This document shows, one piece after another, positions 47,201-56,575 of a DNA stretch of 64,000 nt (position 1 is the first letter of the stretch; every line of letters begins with the position of its first letter). A program made the translations under genes and the position numbers. The notes under the pieces are model-generated. The model did not search any database and was not told where the DNA came from. It saw only the letters and a list, made by a program, of their open reading frames with translations. Source of the DNA: Antedon mediterranea (taxonomy: Eukaryota; Echinodermata; Crinoidea; Comatulida; Antedonidae); the NCBI RefSeq assembly GCF_964355755.1, contig NC_092672.1, positions 31,182,501 through 31,246,500 of the forward strand, in the 5' to 3' direction.

Positions 47201-50200
47201 TACAGGTAATGAACCGTTTTAGTGGTTATACTTGTTAACTTTTTTCATCACACTCATTTTAACCAGGAGGAGATAAAATGCAAATAAAACGATTTTTAAA
47301 AAGTAAACATAGGCCTAAATACAATTTTTACAAAATATACCAACAACATGGAGGCCTGCAAACTTTACGAGTATAAACAAGTAATAAACTGTACTAGCGA
47401 AAACACTATCGACATTAACATACATAATTATAAACAATGAGATGGTGTAAACAAAGAAAAACACAGGTTACGGTATAACAATGTAAGACAAACTTTTTAT
47501 CCCCATTATCAATTGTTTTCTCGTGCCGCTATGCAGACTTTAAAAAAGGGGGGTTTATCATACATTGAGTATAAATCCTTTAGAGTAATATTCATGTTTG
47601 TTATGAGCTGGTAAGAAATAAAAGTAAAGATATAAAGGATTTGTGTAAAGATATTACACCTGATGAGTTGAATAATGTGATGTAATAAAAATGATGAGTG
47701 ACCAGCAAAATATATATCGGTAGATACTATTTTACAGTAAGGTACTAGCAGTACTAAATGCGACGCAATTTTAAACTGCTTTACAATTGGAAACGTTAAA
47801 AACGCGTCTCCTGTGATTTTGTGAAGGAAAAATTTACGTTAATATAACTTCGAGACGAAAATGATTTGTTTGGTGTATTTCCTTTTCTTTTGTCTTTGTT
47901 TCATTTATTTATTATTTAACTAGTAGCTCAGCTTTGTGATTGGTTGATGTTTTTTTTGCTGCTGTCCGGTAGTTATCGTGTTGTAACGTATTCTTCATTG
48001 ACGTCAGCTGTTCTTGAATGAGAAAACCTTTTAAAAATATTGACGTCATGTTTTGTCTAATATTCCCTGTCGATGATACCTAGCGCCAGTAATAAACCCC
48101 TTACTGAGGAATCTTTCATAAAATGGTGCTAGATTAAGGGATGTGAGAGAGCTATAGGTAACCATCAATAAGAAAGCATTTACAAAGAATCGTTAAAATA
48201 TATGTCGTTATAAGGTTAAGCCTACAGAGCGAAGACACAGGCCTGTAAAATTGCTAACGAAACAGCGGAAGGTTCATAAAAAAAAAATTTTTTTTAAATA
48301 GTCGAAAGATAAACATGTAGAAAAAAAAGTAGGCCTTATAATAACTAATGCAAATAACCTGCTTGTAAACAAATTTCAATTTTTGGGCTCCGGTTGAATG
48401 TCTAGCTTTCCTGTTTTTCTGTTAAAATGTGTTAAGTGTAAAGAAAATACAATTGGCAACCAAAACGTCTTCCTGCCTTCAAATTATGATCGACCTGTGT
48501 TTGCAATTATGATAAAAGTAATATTAAATAATACGCAGACATCTGTTATTTCTCACCGTTGAATTCAAAATTTATTTACAATACCACTTACAGTCAAACT
48601 ACTGTAGATCTACATGGTCTTTATTGTAATAATATTAATCACACATATTTAGATAACTTATCGATTATGTACGAAATATATGTTTGTTATTATTAGTGTT
48701 ATTAGGCCTATAACGTTTCTTTTAATCTACCAGTCCGTTTCCCACGTTACGACATCATTTATCCGTTTCAAGTACCTGTTTCTCTTGAAATTACTAACTA
48801 AACGGTTAAAACGCTTTAAAGAAAAACTTACACACTTGTTAAAAACATAAGAAACTGTTACACATGTATTTATAACAATTAGAAATACAATACAATTTAC
48901 TTTTAAGAGATTATTTAATTTTTATGCACACAATGAGAAACAATCACATGAATATTAGCGATCAATGGAATTAGGTATAGATCTAAGTGAATTTCAATAA
49001 ATACAGCTATTTGTAGGAATAGCATCACAAAAATGATTTACTACTATACTAAACAGATCATGAACAGTAAATATTCTTGAGATCTGCGACAACTATTAAA
49101 GACTGTAATGTTTGCGTGAAATTTCTCTCATATTTTAATATCTCTAAACGTGAGATTTGTTCTTGGTAGCTTGATGGACTGCTGTTTAGGTAGTGAATGG
49201 TATCAGTACTCATTAGTGGGATAATTCATCATTAATAATGTACCGTGTTTAAGATCAACAGTTACTGGCTTAATGATTCTTTTGGGACTCTGACCCCGTG
49301 CATCACCATGCCGAAATCTAAACATACGTGTTTGCCTCAATGATACAGAGGCGATTGGACTAAAGTGATTCATGTCTTTCTCATCATCTTTGTGTTCACC
49401 AATGTAATCACTACCAGTAGCATATCTGAGTAATGACAAAATACAATAACATGAGACCAAAGAAAACCTATTATCCATCGGGGGTGTAAAGTAAAATAAA
49501 CACTTGCATAATACAATTAGAACAATCTTATCCCGCAAATTGTAAAAAATTACTCAGTTTGACCACTGATATCATTGTTCATGCGTATAGTTTTAGAGGT
49601 AAACGCTGGACCTTTTTAATCAATCAAAAAAAACAAAAAAACAAGAATATTTACCGGTTGACCAAAACAAAGTTGAAGTAATGTCCTGTAACCGATTTTA
49701 AAAGATCGCGGAGATCTTCCAGGAATGAAGGCCACGGTAAATATGGTACTGTATTACCTGAAAATGTGTAAGTTAAGCCCGAATCGCCGAAAGAAACCTG
49801 CAGAGGGGAAATCATACAAAGAAAGTAATTAATGAAACTTATCTGGTAAGATGAAAATGAATACGCACAAAAAATATTTACAGTAAGCGAGTAAATAGCA
49901 CCGAACTACTCAACGGTAAATAAAAAAGGAAGTGAAATACTAGTACATCATTAATAATAATACAAAACCACGATGAAGAACAAATATAATGGAACCAACC
50001 TGTCTTCTAGGAATATTAAACCACTTTCCGTATACTTTCACCTTTGCAAGATCACCGGTAAAACAGTCAATCTCTTCCTCACATTTATTAAACAATGTAT
50101 CGGCTGCTCCTTTATCAAGAAGTTGAAGGTAATCACAATCTAAATTTTCTCTTAATATCTTTTGCACCAATAACCTATCGGGGGATAGCAACTGTTGTTT

Positions 50201-53200
50201 TGATTTTAAATACGCTCCGTTTAGAATCTGTTTCTGTACTTTCACGTAATTCTTCCATGTGGAACTTTTTTTGAAGATTTCTTGTATTCTGTGCGTTTTC
50301 TTTTGGAATCGCTGTATTGATCTTTAAAGTACATTCTAAAAATCCTGCTGACAGTTTTTCATAAATATAGAAAGTGATCTTTAGGCTTTAATCTGGCTAA
50401 GCTTTAGAAAATACAATGACGGTGAATGGAGAGAGAGAAAGCGAGATACAAATCATCGCTGTAAGTCTAAAATGAATAACTGTGCTCGGCGACTGCATAC
50501 AAACAGGTCTTAACTTCGCTTGAATCAGGTCCTATATTATATTTACAGTTTACGTAGCTCTTTACAGTAATTAGCCTAAAGTGATATTAATTGTTTTACC
50601 TGTCAATTGTCTCCTTACAACGCGTGCGGATTAAAGTATTGTTAATTGTTTGTTTTCCGGTCAATCGTTTTTTCCGTGGCACGTGCGAAACACGTTTTAG
50701 ATATCCTCACACAATAACTTATACAGGTTCTCTGAATTAGTCAAGGTACTGACGAGAAAGTAAACAAAATGTCTATACCGTGGTAATGAATATTCCTCGT
50801 ACTTATTCAGCTCACTGTACACGGTATCGTCTGTAACATACTCTTTATCCAGAACCTCCCGATAAAAATAGTCAATCTGTTCTTCTGGAGATTTCATTAA
50901 ACAGAAGTCATGATCTTTTTGACCAGGCCTATCAAATTCGCAACCATAACAAGCCGCTTGACTTAACATCCAACACTTGTTTAACACTTGAGAAACAAAC
51001 ACTTATCTGGCTAAATATTCCAATTTCAATAAAAATTCTCTCTCTACCTCATCTACGTACGTAAATATACAACTTGTAGCCCGGCTACCCCTCTCATCTC
51101 CTTCATCAACACCGGTGGGTACACCCTCATTGGTCCGCATGTACCGATCACCGATATCGCTACCTGTAACAGCAGTCTCCTCATCATCGCTAATGATTAT
51201 AACTGTATCTACACATCTACCTTGCGAAAAATCTATACTTCCAGACATAGCGAAATACTGTAACTCTACGTTAAAATAGACAAAGCAACTGGAAAGGTCA
51301 CAAAAAGCAGTCCCCTTTCTTACAATGTCTAAAAAGAAACGGCTCTAAAATATCAAAAACAAAACTATTGTACCAAACAAAAAGAACAATGAACAAAAGA
51401 AATTAGGATATACTAAACAAAAGTGACCTATGCAATGGTCAAACCGCCTAAAAATAACAATAGCAATCCTCAAACAAAGAACTACCTTCACTAATATATT
51501 TAAAATACAAATTCATCACCAACTACAATTATAGCCCAGGCCAAAACGAAAAGCCCGCCAAAATAACAAACCCCCTTCCCTAACAAAGAATGACCTTTCA
51601 ATAATTTTTAAAAATACAAATTCTTTACGAATATAGCACAGGCCAAAACAGAAACCCCGCCAAAATAACAAACCATTTCTCTAACAAAGAATGACCTTAC
51701 ACTAATTAATAATACAATAACAGGAAATTAAACAATAGAAAACATAATATATACCCTGGGGATATGACATTCCTTTCCGGTCTGGTACAAAGAATGACCT
51801 TTCACTAATTATTAATACAATACCTGGAAATTAAACAATAGAAATATGAAATATGCCCTGGGGATATGACATTCCATTCGGGCCTGGAATACTTCTGCCC
51901 TGGGGGTATAAAATTATATTTTGGCCTGGTTTCCCTCTACCTCTACTCACAGCTTACGGAGTTTACTCAGAGGTGTATAAATGGGATTTCGCCAGTAATC
52001 AATTCCTAGCAGACTATTCCCAGATACAAAGTCACGGCGCTTTCTCTGGAAAATTATTCGCAGTGGATGGTACGCTGTACGCGGTAATAGTAAACTACTA
52101 CGACGACGCAGCAGGTTACCACGCGGTTAAATCTCAAGTTTGGAGAATAAAAGAAAAAAGTAAGTAAATTTAAAAAATGATAATCAATTCAGTGTATAAT
52201 TGAAGTACGAAAATGTTTAGGTAATGTTACCAGACAATGAGTGTGTATGCGTACGTATGCATATTTTAAGCGTGGTTCCCACTAGCGACGCAACGCAAGG
52301 ACGTAACGCAACGCAAGTGAATTGACCAATCACAAGCGATGGCTTATTCGCCTGTGATTGCTAACTGTCTATAACTTCGCTTGTCATTGGTTAAAACGCT
52401 TGCGTTGCGTTTACGTCCTTGCGTTACGTTCCAGTGGGAACCAAGCTTAAGAGTTCAACTTATCTTCAGTGAGTGAGTCTGTGCCATCAACGATTAGGCC
52501 GAATGTTTACCGGAGCGCGATGTTTAAATAACACATTTGAGGCGCATTTGATAATGTGATTGTAGGTAGGTCTACTTATTTTCCGCTTAAAACTCTTTGT
52601 GTCAAAGTTTGATGTGCCCAAATATGGTAGTGCTATGTTTAAATATGGTACGGTGGTGATATGAATGACATCATCATGTCCATTATGGTCACATCACATT
52701 TAGACAGACAATGTAAACCGGGTTCAACACACGATTGTGACACAACACAAGGCGTCCTTCATAATCTATAATAGATATATTGCAATGTGCCGCTTACAAA
52801 TAATTCGTAGCTGTTTTAAAGCTCTGTCTACACTATCAAACTAGTTTAACCAAAAAAAGTGATTTACCTAAATATAGTAGTGATGTGCCCAAATATGGTA
52901 GTGATATGAGGTATGTGCACATCACATATTTTGTCACATAATGTTTAAGAAGATTCAAACACTGAATGTGCTCATATGTCATCCAATTTTTAAAAACTTC
53001 TGGACTAAGTTCTGCAGCAAATATTTACTCTAAATTAACTTTCTGTCAATCAATTGAATTATAATGTGAAAGAAATAAAACTAAATAACTACGACAAATG
53101 ATGTTGACATATTTTGCTTGATTCAGGGCGTTATATAGGCTGTTTTAGAGACCAACAAACCAGAGCAATGACAGGGGCTACAGTCCAGAGTGGAAGCATG

Positions 53201-55114
53201 ACAATAGATTACTGTTTAGACTATTGTTCGGGCCAAGGCAGTCCATATTCTGGTGTGCAGCTTTCAAGCCACTGTTTTTGCGGAACAGCATACTCAACAT
53301 ACGGCGAGAGTGCTGATAGTGAATGTAATGTTGTGTGTGCAGGAAACCCGCACGAAAAATGTGGTGCAGGCTGGAGGAATTCAGTATACCATACAGCAGG
53401 TAAAAAAAAACACACTTATACTTTTGTTATGCTGTTCAAGTAATCTCAAATAGTGTAATGAAGCTGTAGCTTGGTGTGGTTAACGTGCTTGCCAATCCCA
53501 AGGTCCAGAGTTCAATCCTGACCTAGTGCCAGGGTTGTAATTCACGACTCTTTACTTTCAACTTCACTCCCTAAGCCTCAAATGAGACTATAGCTTATAA
53601 GCACGATACATTATTAAATAGTTTATCAATCCTGTAATTGGGGAGCTTTACTCGCTTTTGAGTGCGTATGAAATACAAAAATAATACACTGAGTAGGCAT
53701 ACTATGATGCCAATCAATAATCTTCTAAGTACAAAACAACGGTAATCATCTAAATTCATTTAAACTTTATTCACAATCTCGTTTGTACACATACTGGACT
53801 CTGACAATGAAATACGTCATTCATTAGTTAATCACGCATAACGGATTGTAACTAGAACCATCTCTTCAGGTAGCAAAGGATTGATACAGTCACTCGACGA
53901 ATCAAATGCTGGCTCAACTGGAATCGACATTTTCACAAATGACGGAGATACTTACTTTGTTGTTGTCAATCATTTAAGTTGTGTACAAAATACAATAGTG
54001 TACATATGGGACGAATCGACTGATGAATTCAAAATTCATCAACGTATTCCTTTAGAACATTGCCCTGTCAGCACTACAGTTTTCAAAGTAAGTACAATTG
54101 TAAGTAAGTACCATTGTCAGCAGTGAGTAGGCCTATACCATTGTAAATAAAGTACTGTAAGACCATTGGAATTATGTGCCATTATAAGTACCATTACCAT
54201 GTGTAAGTAAGTACCATTGTAAGTACAATTGTAAGTAAGTACAATTGTAAGTAAGTCCTTTATAAATAAGTACCATTGTAAGTACATTTTAATTCTTTTC
54301 GTCTTGGGGCCCCAATTGTAATATCCCCATATCAATACCAAACGCATAATCAGGGGCGGTCGCAGGACGATTTTAAGGGGGTTACCCAAGATTCCTCAGA
54401 GAGCCGTAGCTACTGAGTATTTGCGCCACAGGACGTCCGTAATTATTACAGAAATTCGCCCAAATATTACGGACGTAGGGAAATGAAGATAAATATAGTC
54501 GTCTTTTCCAACCCTGGACTTCTATAACGTTAACAGTTAATATATAATATGATGAAATGGGATCTAAATTTTAATTTAGTGGCAGAAAAAAACATTTAGT
54601 ATGAAATTAAGGGTGTTGCCCGGGCAACTGGGGAAACACCCCTGCGTCCGCCCCTGATAATCCTTCTGTAAGTGTATAGAGGGAGGCGCTATCCTCACAG
54701 CGCAAAATAATATGGACCTCTTTCTTATACATTATTATAAGGTTGGTTTAGAAATCTCCCGCGTTCTCTGCAGAACATGCCATGGAAAGTACGTCTAGAT
54801 TTAATTTAATCCACCTTCACGCATTGAATGTTATTTATTTACAGGTTGGTGGAGAAGTATTTATGATAGTACCCACACTCAGAAAATTATGGAGTTACAC
54901 TAATGTTGACGCCGACCTCTTTACTACGACATCGCCAATATTTAAACTGGAGGGATCAATGTTCGTAAAGTACGGAGACATGACGTCGCACTCGTGTTAT
55001 GGTATAACGTTTTTTGAGCGAGATGGGGAGTACTTTTTAGGTCAGTCAAATCAACGAAATGGTATTGATGGTACCAAAACTGATCCAAGTTTTAACATTT
55101 ACCAATGGGTGTAG
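29220..55114 (+). CDS. Secreted PAN-EGF-EAR propeller-WSC protein, split by a giant palindrome
   Basis: Exons seen: 29220-29573, 30827-30953, 35250-35355, 37260-37477, 37923 to about 38041, then after the insertion about 51938-52159, 53127-53399, 53870-54087, 54845-55114. Phases agree everywhere except across the insertion. Exon 1 has a signal peptide (ACIALLMLTQCYG) and a PAN/apple-like segment (LECMQLCRKDARCLAFTY). Exon 2 is an EGF-like domain (CRNGGSC, CACRKQFYGRFC). The remainder carries about seven EAR/EPTP repeats, the ~45-residue blades found in LGI and TSPEAR proteins (for example NGQLYIFAANY, SYLYKF, GDTYFVVVNH). Exon 53127-53399 is a WSC domain (GRYIGCFRDQ, CSGQG, CFCGTAYSTYGE). It is probably an extracellular ligand or matrix protein; no orthologue is assigned. 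This haplotype may be inactive because of the insertion. Confidence 0.85.
29632..29968. mobile_element. MITE family B, two adjacent copies
   Basis: Bounded by agcgtggttcccactaga and ctagtgggaacaaagctt, with an internal junction near 29856 (gtgagaaccaagctt). The first half carries the tacgcaat type of core, the second the ccaatctcaagcg type. It lies in EAR-gene intron 1. Confidence 0.75.
30506..30676. mobile_element. MITE family A, copy 3
   Basis: Complete copy: aaagctatgtctacactatc to gatagtgtagacagagctt, with an internal small duplication of the atatggtagtgatat segment. A half copy of family B follows at 30680-30798. Confidence 0.8.
31003..31060. mobile_element. Left half of a MITE split by a LINE
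   Basis: agcgtgagcgatgcatgatg is the inverse of the sequence at 35160-35215 (catcgtgcatcgctcacgct). The two halves form one foldback element into which the LINE at 31061-35124 inserted. Related copies lie near 10960-11035 and 35430-35600 (shared word tttgcgataaacctta). Confidence 0.55.
31061..35124 (+). mobile_element. Non-LTR retrotransposon (APE endonuclease + reverse transcriptase)
   Basis: A long uninterrupted frame runs from about 31060 to 34626. The endonuclease has FGIAETFLK, ILIVGDFNGRIGN, CIDYVLS and GSDHNVL. The RT has APGVDGITNELL, NNYRGITLS, FLDFRKAFDTVW, VKQGCVLSPTLF and the catalytic FWADDVVLI. A C-terminal CMLCKDEPEDLYHFMLNC fits a C-x2-C-x8-H-x4-C knuckle. The 3' UTR ends in a (tta)n microsatellite at about 35100-35124. 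No ORF1 is visible, so the copy is 5'-truncated, but its main ORF has no stops, which suggests recent insertion. It lies in EAR-gene intron 2, inside a MITE. Clade not assigned. Confidence 0.95.
35125..35215. mobile_element. Right half of the MITE split by the LINE
   Basis: See 31003-31060. The segment ends tcgctcacgctatttgcg, the inverse of the left half, and lies just upstream of EAR-gene exon 3 (35250). Confidence 0.55.
36115..36860. mobile_element. Cluster of four MITE family B copies
   Basis: Four adjacent copies, each bounded by ggttcccactag and ctagtgggaacca or variants: about 36115-36300, 36301-36508, 36510-36695 and 36708-36860. The first and last have a core with ccaatcacaagcgatgg; the middle two have a core with cctgcgat and gattacgcaatac. 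Ends are shared, cores are not. Further members: 37505-37695, 52268-52449, 55860-56062. Confidence 0.85.
38085..38530 (+). repeat. Subterminal direct repeats of the palindrome (mirror at 51449-51894)
   Basis: About four diverged units of roughly 100-130 bp. Shared words are atgtcatatccccagggca, ctattgtttaatttcc, gaaaggtcattctttgt and gttattttggcggg. They lie within 500 bp of each end of the element, where transposase-binding repeats are often found; that role is inferred. Confidence 0.75.
38731..39282 (+). pseudogene. Unidentified C-x2-C-x9-H-x2-C gene with in-frame TAA (left arm)
   Basis: One reading frame runs from ATG at 38731 to a TAA at 39280-39282, broken only by a TAA at 38974-38976. 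The first part (81 residues) is acidic (VIIISDDEETA). The second part has QAACYGCEF, then RPGQKDHDFCLM and a helical, acidic stretch (EEQIDYFYREVLDKEY), ending LYKLLCEDI. The CYGC and HDFC pairs could bind one zinc. I do not recognise the family. It starts about 690 bp from the element end. The stop may be a true lesion, or the two parts may be separate genes or joined by an unseen intron. Confidence 0.6.
39645..40851 (+). pseudogene. ALKBH2: ALKBH2-like DNA dioxygenase, disabled copy (left arm)
   Basis: Exons about 39645-39979, 40182-40324 and 40554-40851 with intact GT/AG introns. They match ALKBH2, the nuclear Fe(II)/2-oxoglutarate enzyme that reverses 1-methyladenine and 3-methylcytosine in DNA: CFTGDLAKVKVYGKW, SFGDSGLTYTFSG, NFVLVNRYATGSDYIGEH, KDDE, SPIASVSL, LKHGTLLMMNYPTNEY. 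Iron ligands of HxD are present in GEHKD. A TGA at 40774-40776 replaces the conserved Trp in the W-Y-H-S-L-P motif, so the last iron His and the RTNLTF arginine lie after the stop; the frame then stays open to a TGA at 40849. The ATG at 39645 is also out of frame with the body of exon 1, which fits one lost A in an A7 run near 39707. It is probably a captured gene that has decayed. Confidence 0.9.
42870..43320 (+). repeat. TGTACA-rich direct repeats in the palindrome (mirror at 46659-47109)
   Basis: Three units of about 145 bp, each with several gtgtac words and a double block gtgtacagtgtacattgg, followed by aagaattagt-type or inverse cttataa sequence. At least ten GTGTAC/TGTACA sites occur per arm. 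They lie about 1.2-1.7 kb from the central spacer. Non-coding; they may be protein-binding sites or part of an origin. Confidence 0.85.
43949..44176 (-). CDS. Short unidentified ORF pair, left arm
   Basis: Mirror of 45803-46143. One frame reads MVSSPLVFQHCIRELKNKFP and continues to LMYGRD. A second frame of the same DNA reads CRPHGFITIEDVTS and later DVWKRLISGLGSAYLGIDF. The second looks more protein-like at its end and the first at its start, which would fit a frameshift, but nothing identifies either. A polyA/C tract (43850-43890) follows. Confidence 0.3.
   Translation of the reverse strand: MVSSPLVFQHCIRELKNKFPEHVMRCGLHKCVDRMALSPSRMSQASRGNRKEEQTTVSTFQCSDHFRPILMYGRD
44219..45435. repeat. 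Central off-axis palindrome of the giant element
   Basis: Arms of about 576 bp (44219-44795 and 44860-45435) are near-perfect inverse copies; paired positions sum to 89654, not 89979. The loop of about 64 bp (44796-44859) contains ttcgacttcgtcgaa. On the right only, 45436-45743 is a diverged second copy of the outer ~310 bp of this arm (repeats gtcttgacca, poly-C, gtatacagagaaataatat). That one extra unit accounts for the 325-base shift of axis. Confidence 0.9.
45803..46143 (+). CDS. Short unidentified ORF pair, right arm
   Basis: Right-arm copy of 43949-44176, differing by at least one substitution (SQAGRG here, SQASRG on the left) and in the length of the T/G homopolymer block near 46090-46130. 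Two overlapping frames: 45803-46030, and 45892-46143 which ends in a phenylalanine-rich run encoded by the poly-T tract. Confidence 0.3.
46659..47109 (-). repeat. TGTACA-rich direct repeats, right arm
   Basis: Inverse copy of 42870-43320 with the same three units and the same double block ccaatgtacactgtacac. See the left-arm entry for detail. Confidence 0.85.
49128..50334 (-). pseudogene. ALKBH2: ALKBH2-like DNA dioxygenase, disabled copy (right arm)
   Basis: Mirror of the left-arm gene: exons about 50000-50334, 49655-49797 and 49128-49425. The encoded segments are identical to the left arm where compared, including the TGA replacing the conserved Trp (49203-49205) and the seven-base homopolymer that puts the ATG out of frame. 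The shared lesions mean either that the gene was dead before the arms were duplicated or that the arms have been homogenised since. Confidence 0.9.
50697..51248 (-). pseudogene. Unidentified C-x2-C-x9-H-x2-C gene with in-frame TAA (right arm)
   Basis: Mirror of 38731-39282 with the same in-frame TAA (51003-51005). Two bases past that stop (51000) the arms differ by a transition: GCG in the left arm, GTG here. The second part therefore has an extra possible non-ATG start in this arm. Product unknown. Confidence 0.6.
52268..52449. mobile_element. MITE family B, clean copy
   Basis: agcgtggttcccactagcg to ccagtgggaaccaagctt, with a palindromic core (caatcacaagcgatggc, then tcgcctgtgattg). It lies in the EAR-gene intron after the right-flank exon. 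Confidence 0.85.
52818..52940. mobile_element. MITE family A, copy lacking its right end
   Basis: Starts aaagctctgtctacactatc and runs to cacatcacatattttgtcac, but the terminal gatagtgtagacagagc is missing. A more decayed relative lies at about 52586-52710. Confidence 0.65.
53460..53540 (+). mobile_element. tRNA-like SINE head
   Basis: agcttggtgtggttaacgtg, then cttgccaatc and a B-box-like agagttcaatcctga. Similar heads occur at about 6200-6270, 25305-25378 (inverse) and 55660-55760 (ggcgcagtg, gttcgaatccaa). It lies in an EAR-gene intron. Confidence 0.5.
54088..54285 (+). repeat. Degenerate array of 5'-splice-site-like units at an intron start
   Basis: The donor after exon 53870-54087 is aaa/gtaagtacaattgtaag. 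Downstream, gtaagtaccattgtaagt, gtaagtaagtacaatt and similar words recur for about 200 bp with a ~12-16-bp irregular period. At least eight GTAAGT hexamers occur. This is the second intron in the window that begins with copies of its own donor. Confidence 0.8.
54349..54660. mobile_element. MITE with tcaggggcgg ends
   Basis: Left end tcaggggcggtcgcaggacg and right end gcgtccgcccctga are inverse copies with a mismatch. Inner ggttaccc and cgggcaactggggaaac are also roughly palindromic. Non-coding. Confidence 0.7.
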
Positions 55115-55251
55115 TTTGTCGAAGATCTTGCGTAGTATCCACGATGGTTGTGACGTCATAGCTTTTAGAGAAAATGGTCAACAACATTATTGCTTACAAT
55201 GAAAGAATAATGCAATCATTGTTATCTCATTTGTCTGTTTTATTGTAAATT

Positions 55252-55590
55252 TTAAAGATGTATTGTCCCCCAAAAACATGAAAAATGAAGATTAATTAAA
55301 TCAGACTTTGAAGTGTTATTTTGTAGTTTTAATAAAGTTATTCACATCCATAGAAAAAAAAACAAACAAAAAATAATGTTTTCACTTATAAAATGACAAA
55401 AAATGGTTAAATTCAAACAAAAATCCATTGGCTGGCAGCCAATTTGACAATTTTTGGCTTTAAATTACATTTTTTTCAGGTAAATACATTTTTTTTCTCG
55501 ATCCAATTTTTTATCAAAGTGGATAACAATGGAATATTCAACAACAATTTGTTTAAGAATTATTTTTTCAGGGGGACAATACATCAATAT
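55252..55590. mobile_element. MITE family C, copy
   Basis: aaagatgtattgtcccc to gggggacaatacatc, with the same core as 23380-23735 in inverse orientation (ccattggctggcagcc, aaatggttaaattcaa). Confidence 0.85.
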
Positions 55591-56575
55591 ATTTCAGCGT
55601 GTTTGACCTTTGATGATTCTCACATTTTATAAAAAATATGAAATGCATTCAAGAGGTGTGTGGCGCAGTGAGTTCGAATCCAACGCCTTGTCGCATTATC
55701 CAGACACTTTACTTACGTTTGCCTCTCTTCACCTATGCGTAAAAATGGGTACCCAGTATTAAAGGTCAAACATACAATGTGGTGATTACTAGCTGGAGCA
55801 TATATTAATATGGGAGTATGTTTCCATACGTTGATGATCGAAGTAATAATGTGAAGCGTTTAAGCGTGGTTCCCACTAGGACGCAACGCAGCGACGTATT
55901 GACGCAAAGTGCTGTATTGCGTAATCACAAGTGGGAACCGACGACGCAATAGTGCTGCAAACATCTCAGGTTTGATTTCACGCAGGCGGGGGCAAATACA
56001 ATTATTAGAAGGGCATTTTCTTACGTTGCGTAGATTGCGTCGCTAGTGGGAACCAGGCTTTAGACTAGACTCGGATGCTTTGTGCATTAAGCACTATATA
56101 ATATCCATGTATTATTATGATGTATTGTTGGTATAATAAAAAAATTAAAACATTTTTATTAAACATAATCAAAATGTCCTTTAGAAGAATTTAAACACTT
56201 ATAAATATGTATATTATTATTTCATAAATCTATTATATTTACATATTATTTTGACAACTAAAAACAGGAGTTGACTTAACCCCTGACCTCACTCAAGTTT
56301 GTGTGTTTTTAAAATTTATTCTATCATTTGATAAGAACAACTTTCTCTTTGTGCATAGTCCATGTTGCTTAAATATTTTGAAATTATAGATTCTGTAAAA
56401 ATGTTTTATTGCACTAATAAATAGTAAATGTTTTCTCGTTATTTATGAATTATTATGTTAAGTACAAATTAAACGGATTTTTAAAATTATAAGTGTTATA
56501 GATTGGTCATCAATTAAATATTTACATACTTACAATCAAAATATTCTGTTACAACAGCAGAACCTAAAAACCAAC

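Larger units (their letters stand above)
38042..51937. mobile_element. Giant palindromic element, ~13.9 kb
   Basis: The left end gagggaaaccaggccaaaat is exactly inverted at the right end. Paired positions sum to 89979 throughout: 38731/51248, 39734/50245, 40776/49203, 44176/45803. Arms (38042 to about 44236, and about 45743 to 51937) are almost identical, with a handful of substitutions (one C/T pair at 38979/51000) and no net indels. Cargo per arm: a small C/H-rich gene, a broken ALKBH2 gene, TGTACA repeats and a short unidentified ORF. No transposase, integrase or polymerase was recognised. Flanks differ (EAR-gene sequence continues on each side) and no clear target-site duplication is visible. 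About 40852-42860 in the left arm and its mirror 47119-49127 show no coding sequence. Confidence 0.95.

Noticed and set aside
38042-51937. Palindrome as a missed-adapter sequencing artefact
   Set aside because: Such artefacts return into the same flank. Here the flanks are different, consecutive parts of one gene, and the arms show real substitutions and an asymmetric centre. Raw reads should still be checked.
38042-51937. Polinton/Maverick or retroelement identity for the giant element
   Set aside because: No integrase, protein-primed polymerase, capsid or reverse-transcriptase motifs were seen in either arm, and the ends do not match expectations for those classes.
53460-53540. Functional tRNA gene
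   Set aside because: A- and B-box-like words exist but no cloverleaf could be drawn by eye; similar heads elsewhere make a SINE more likely.
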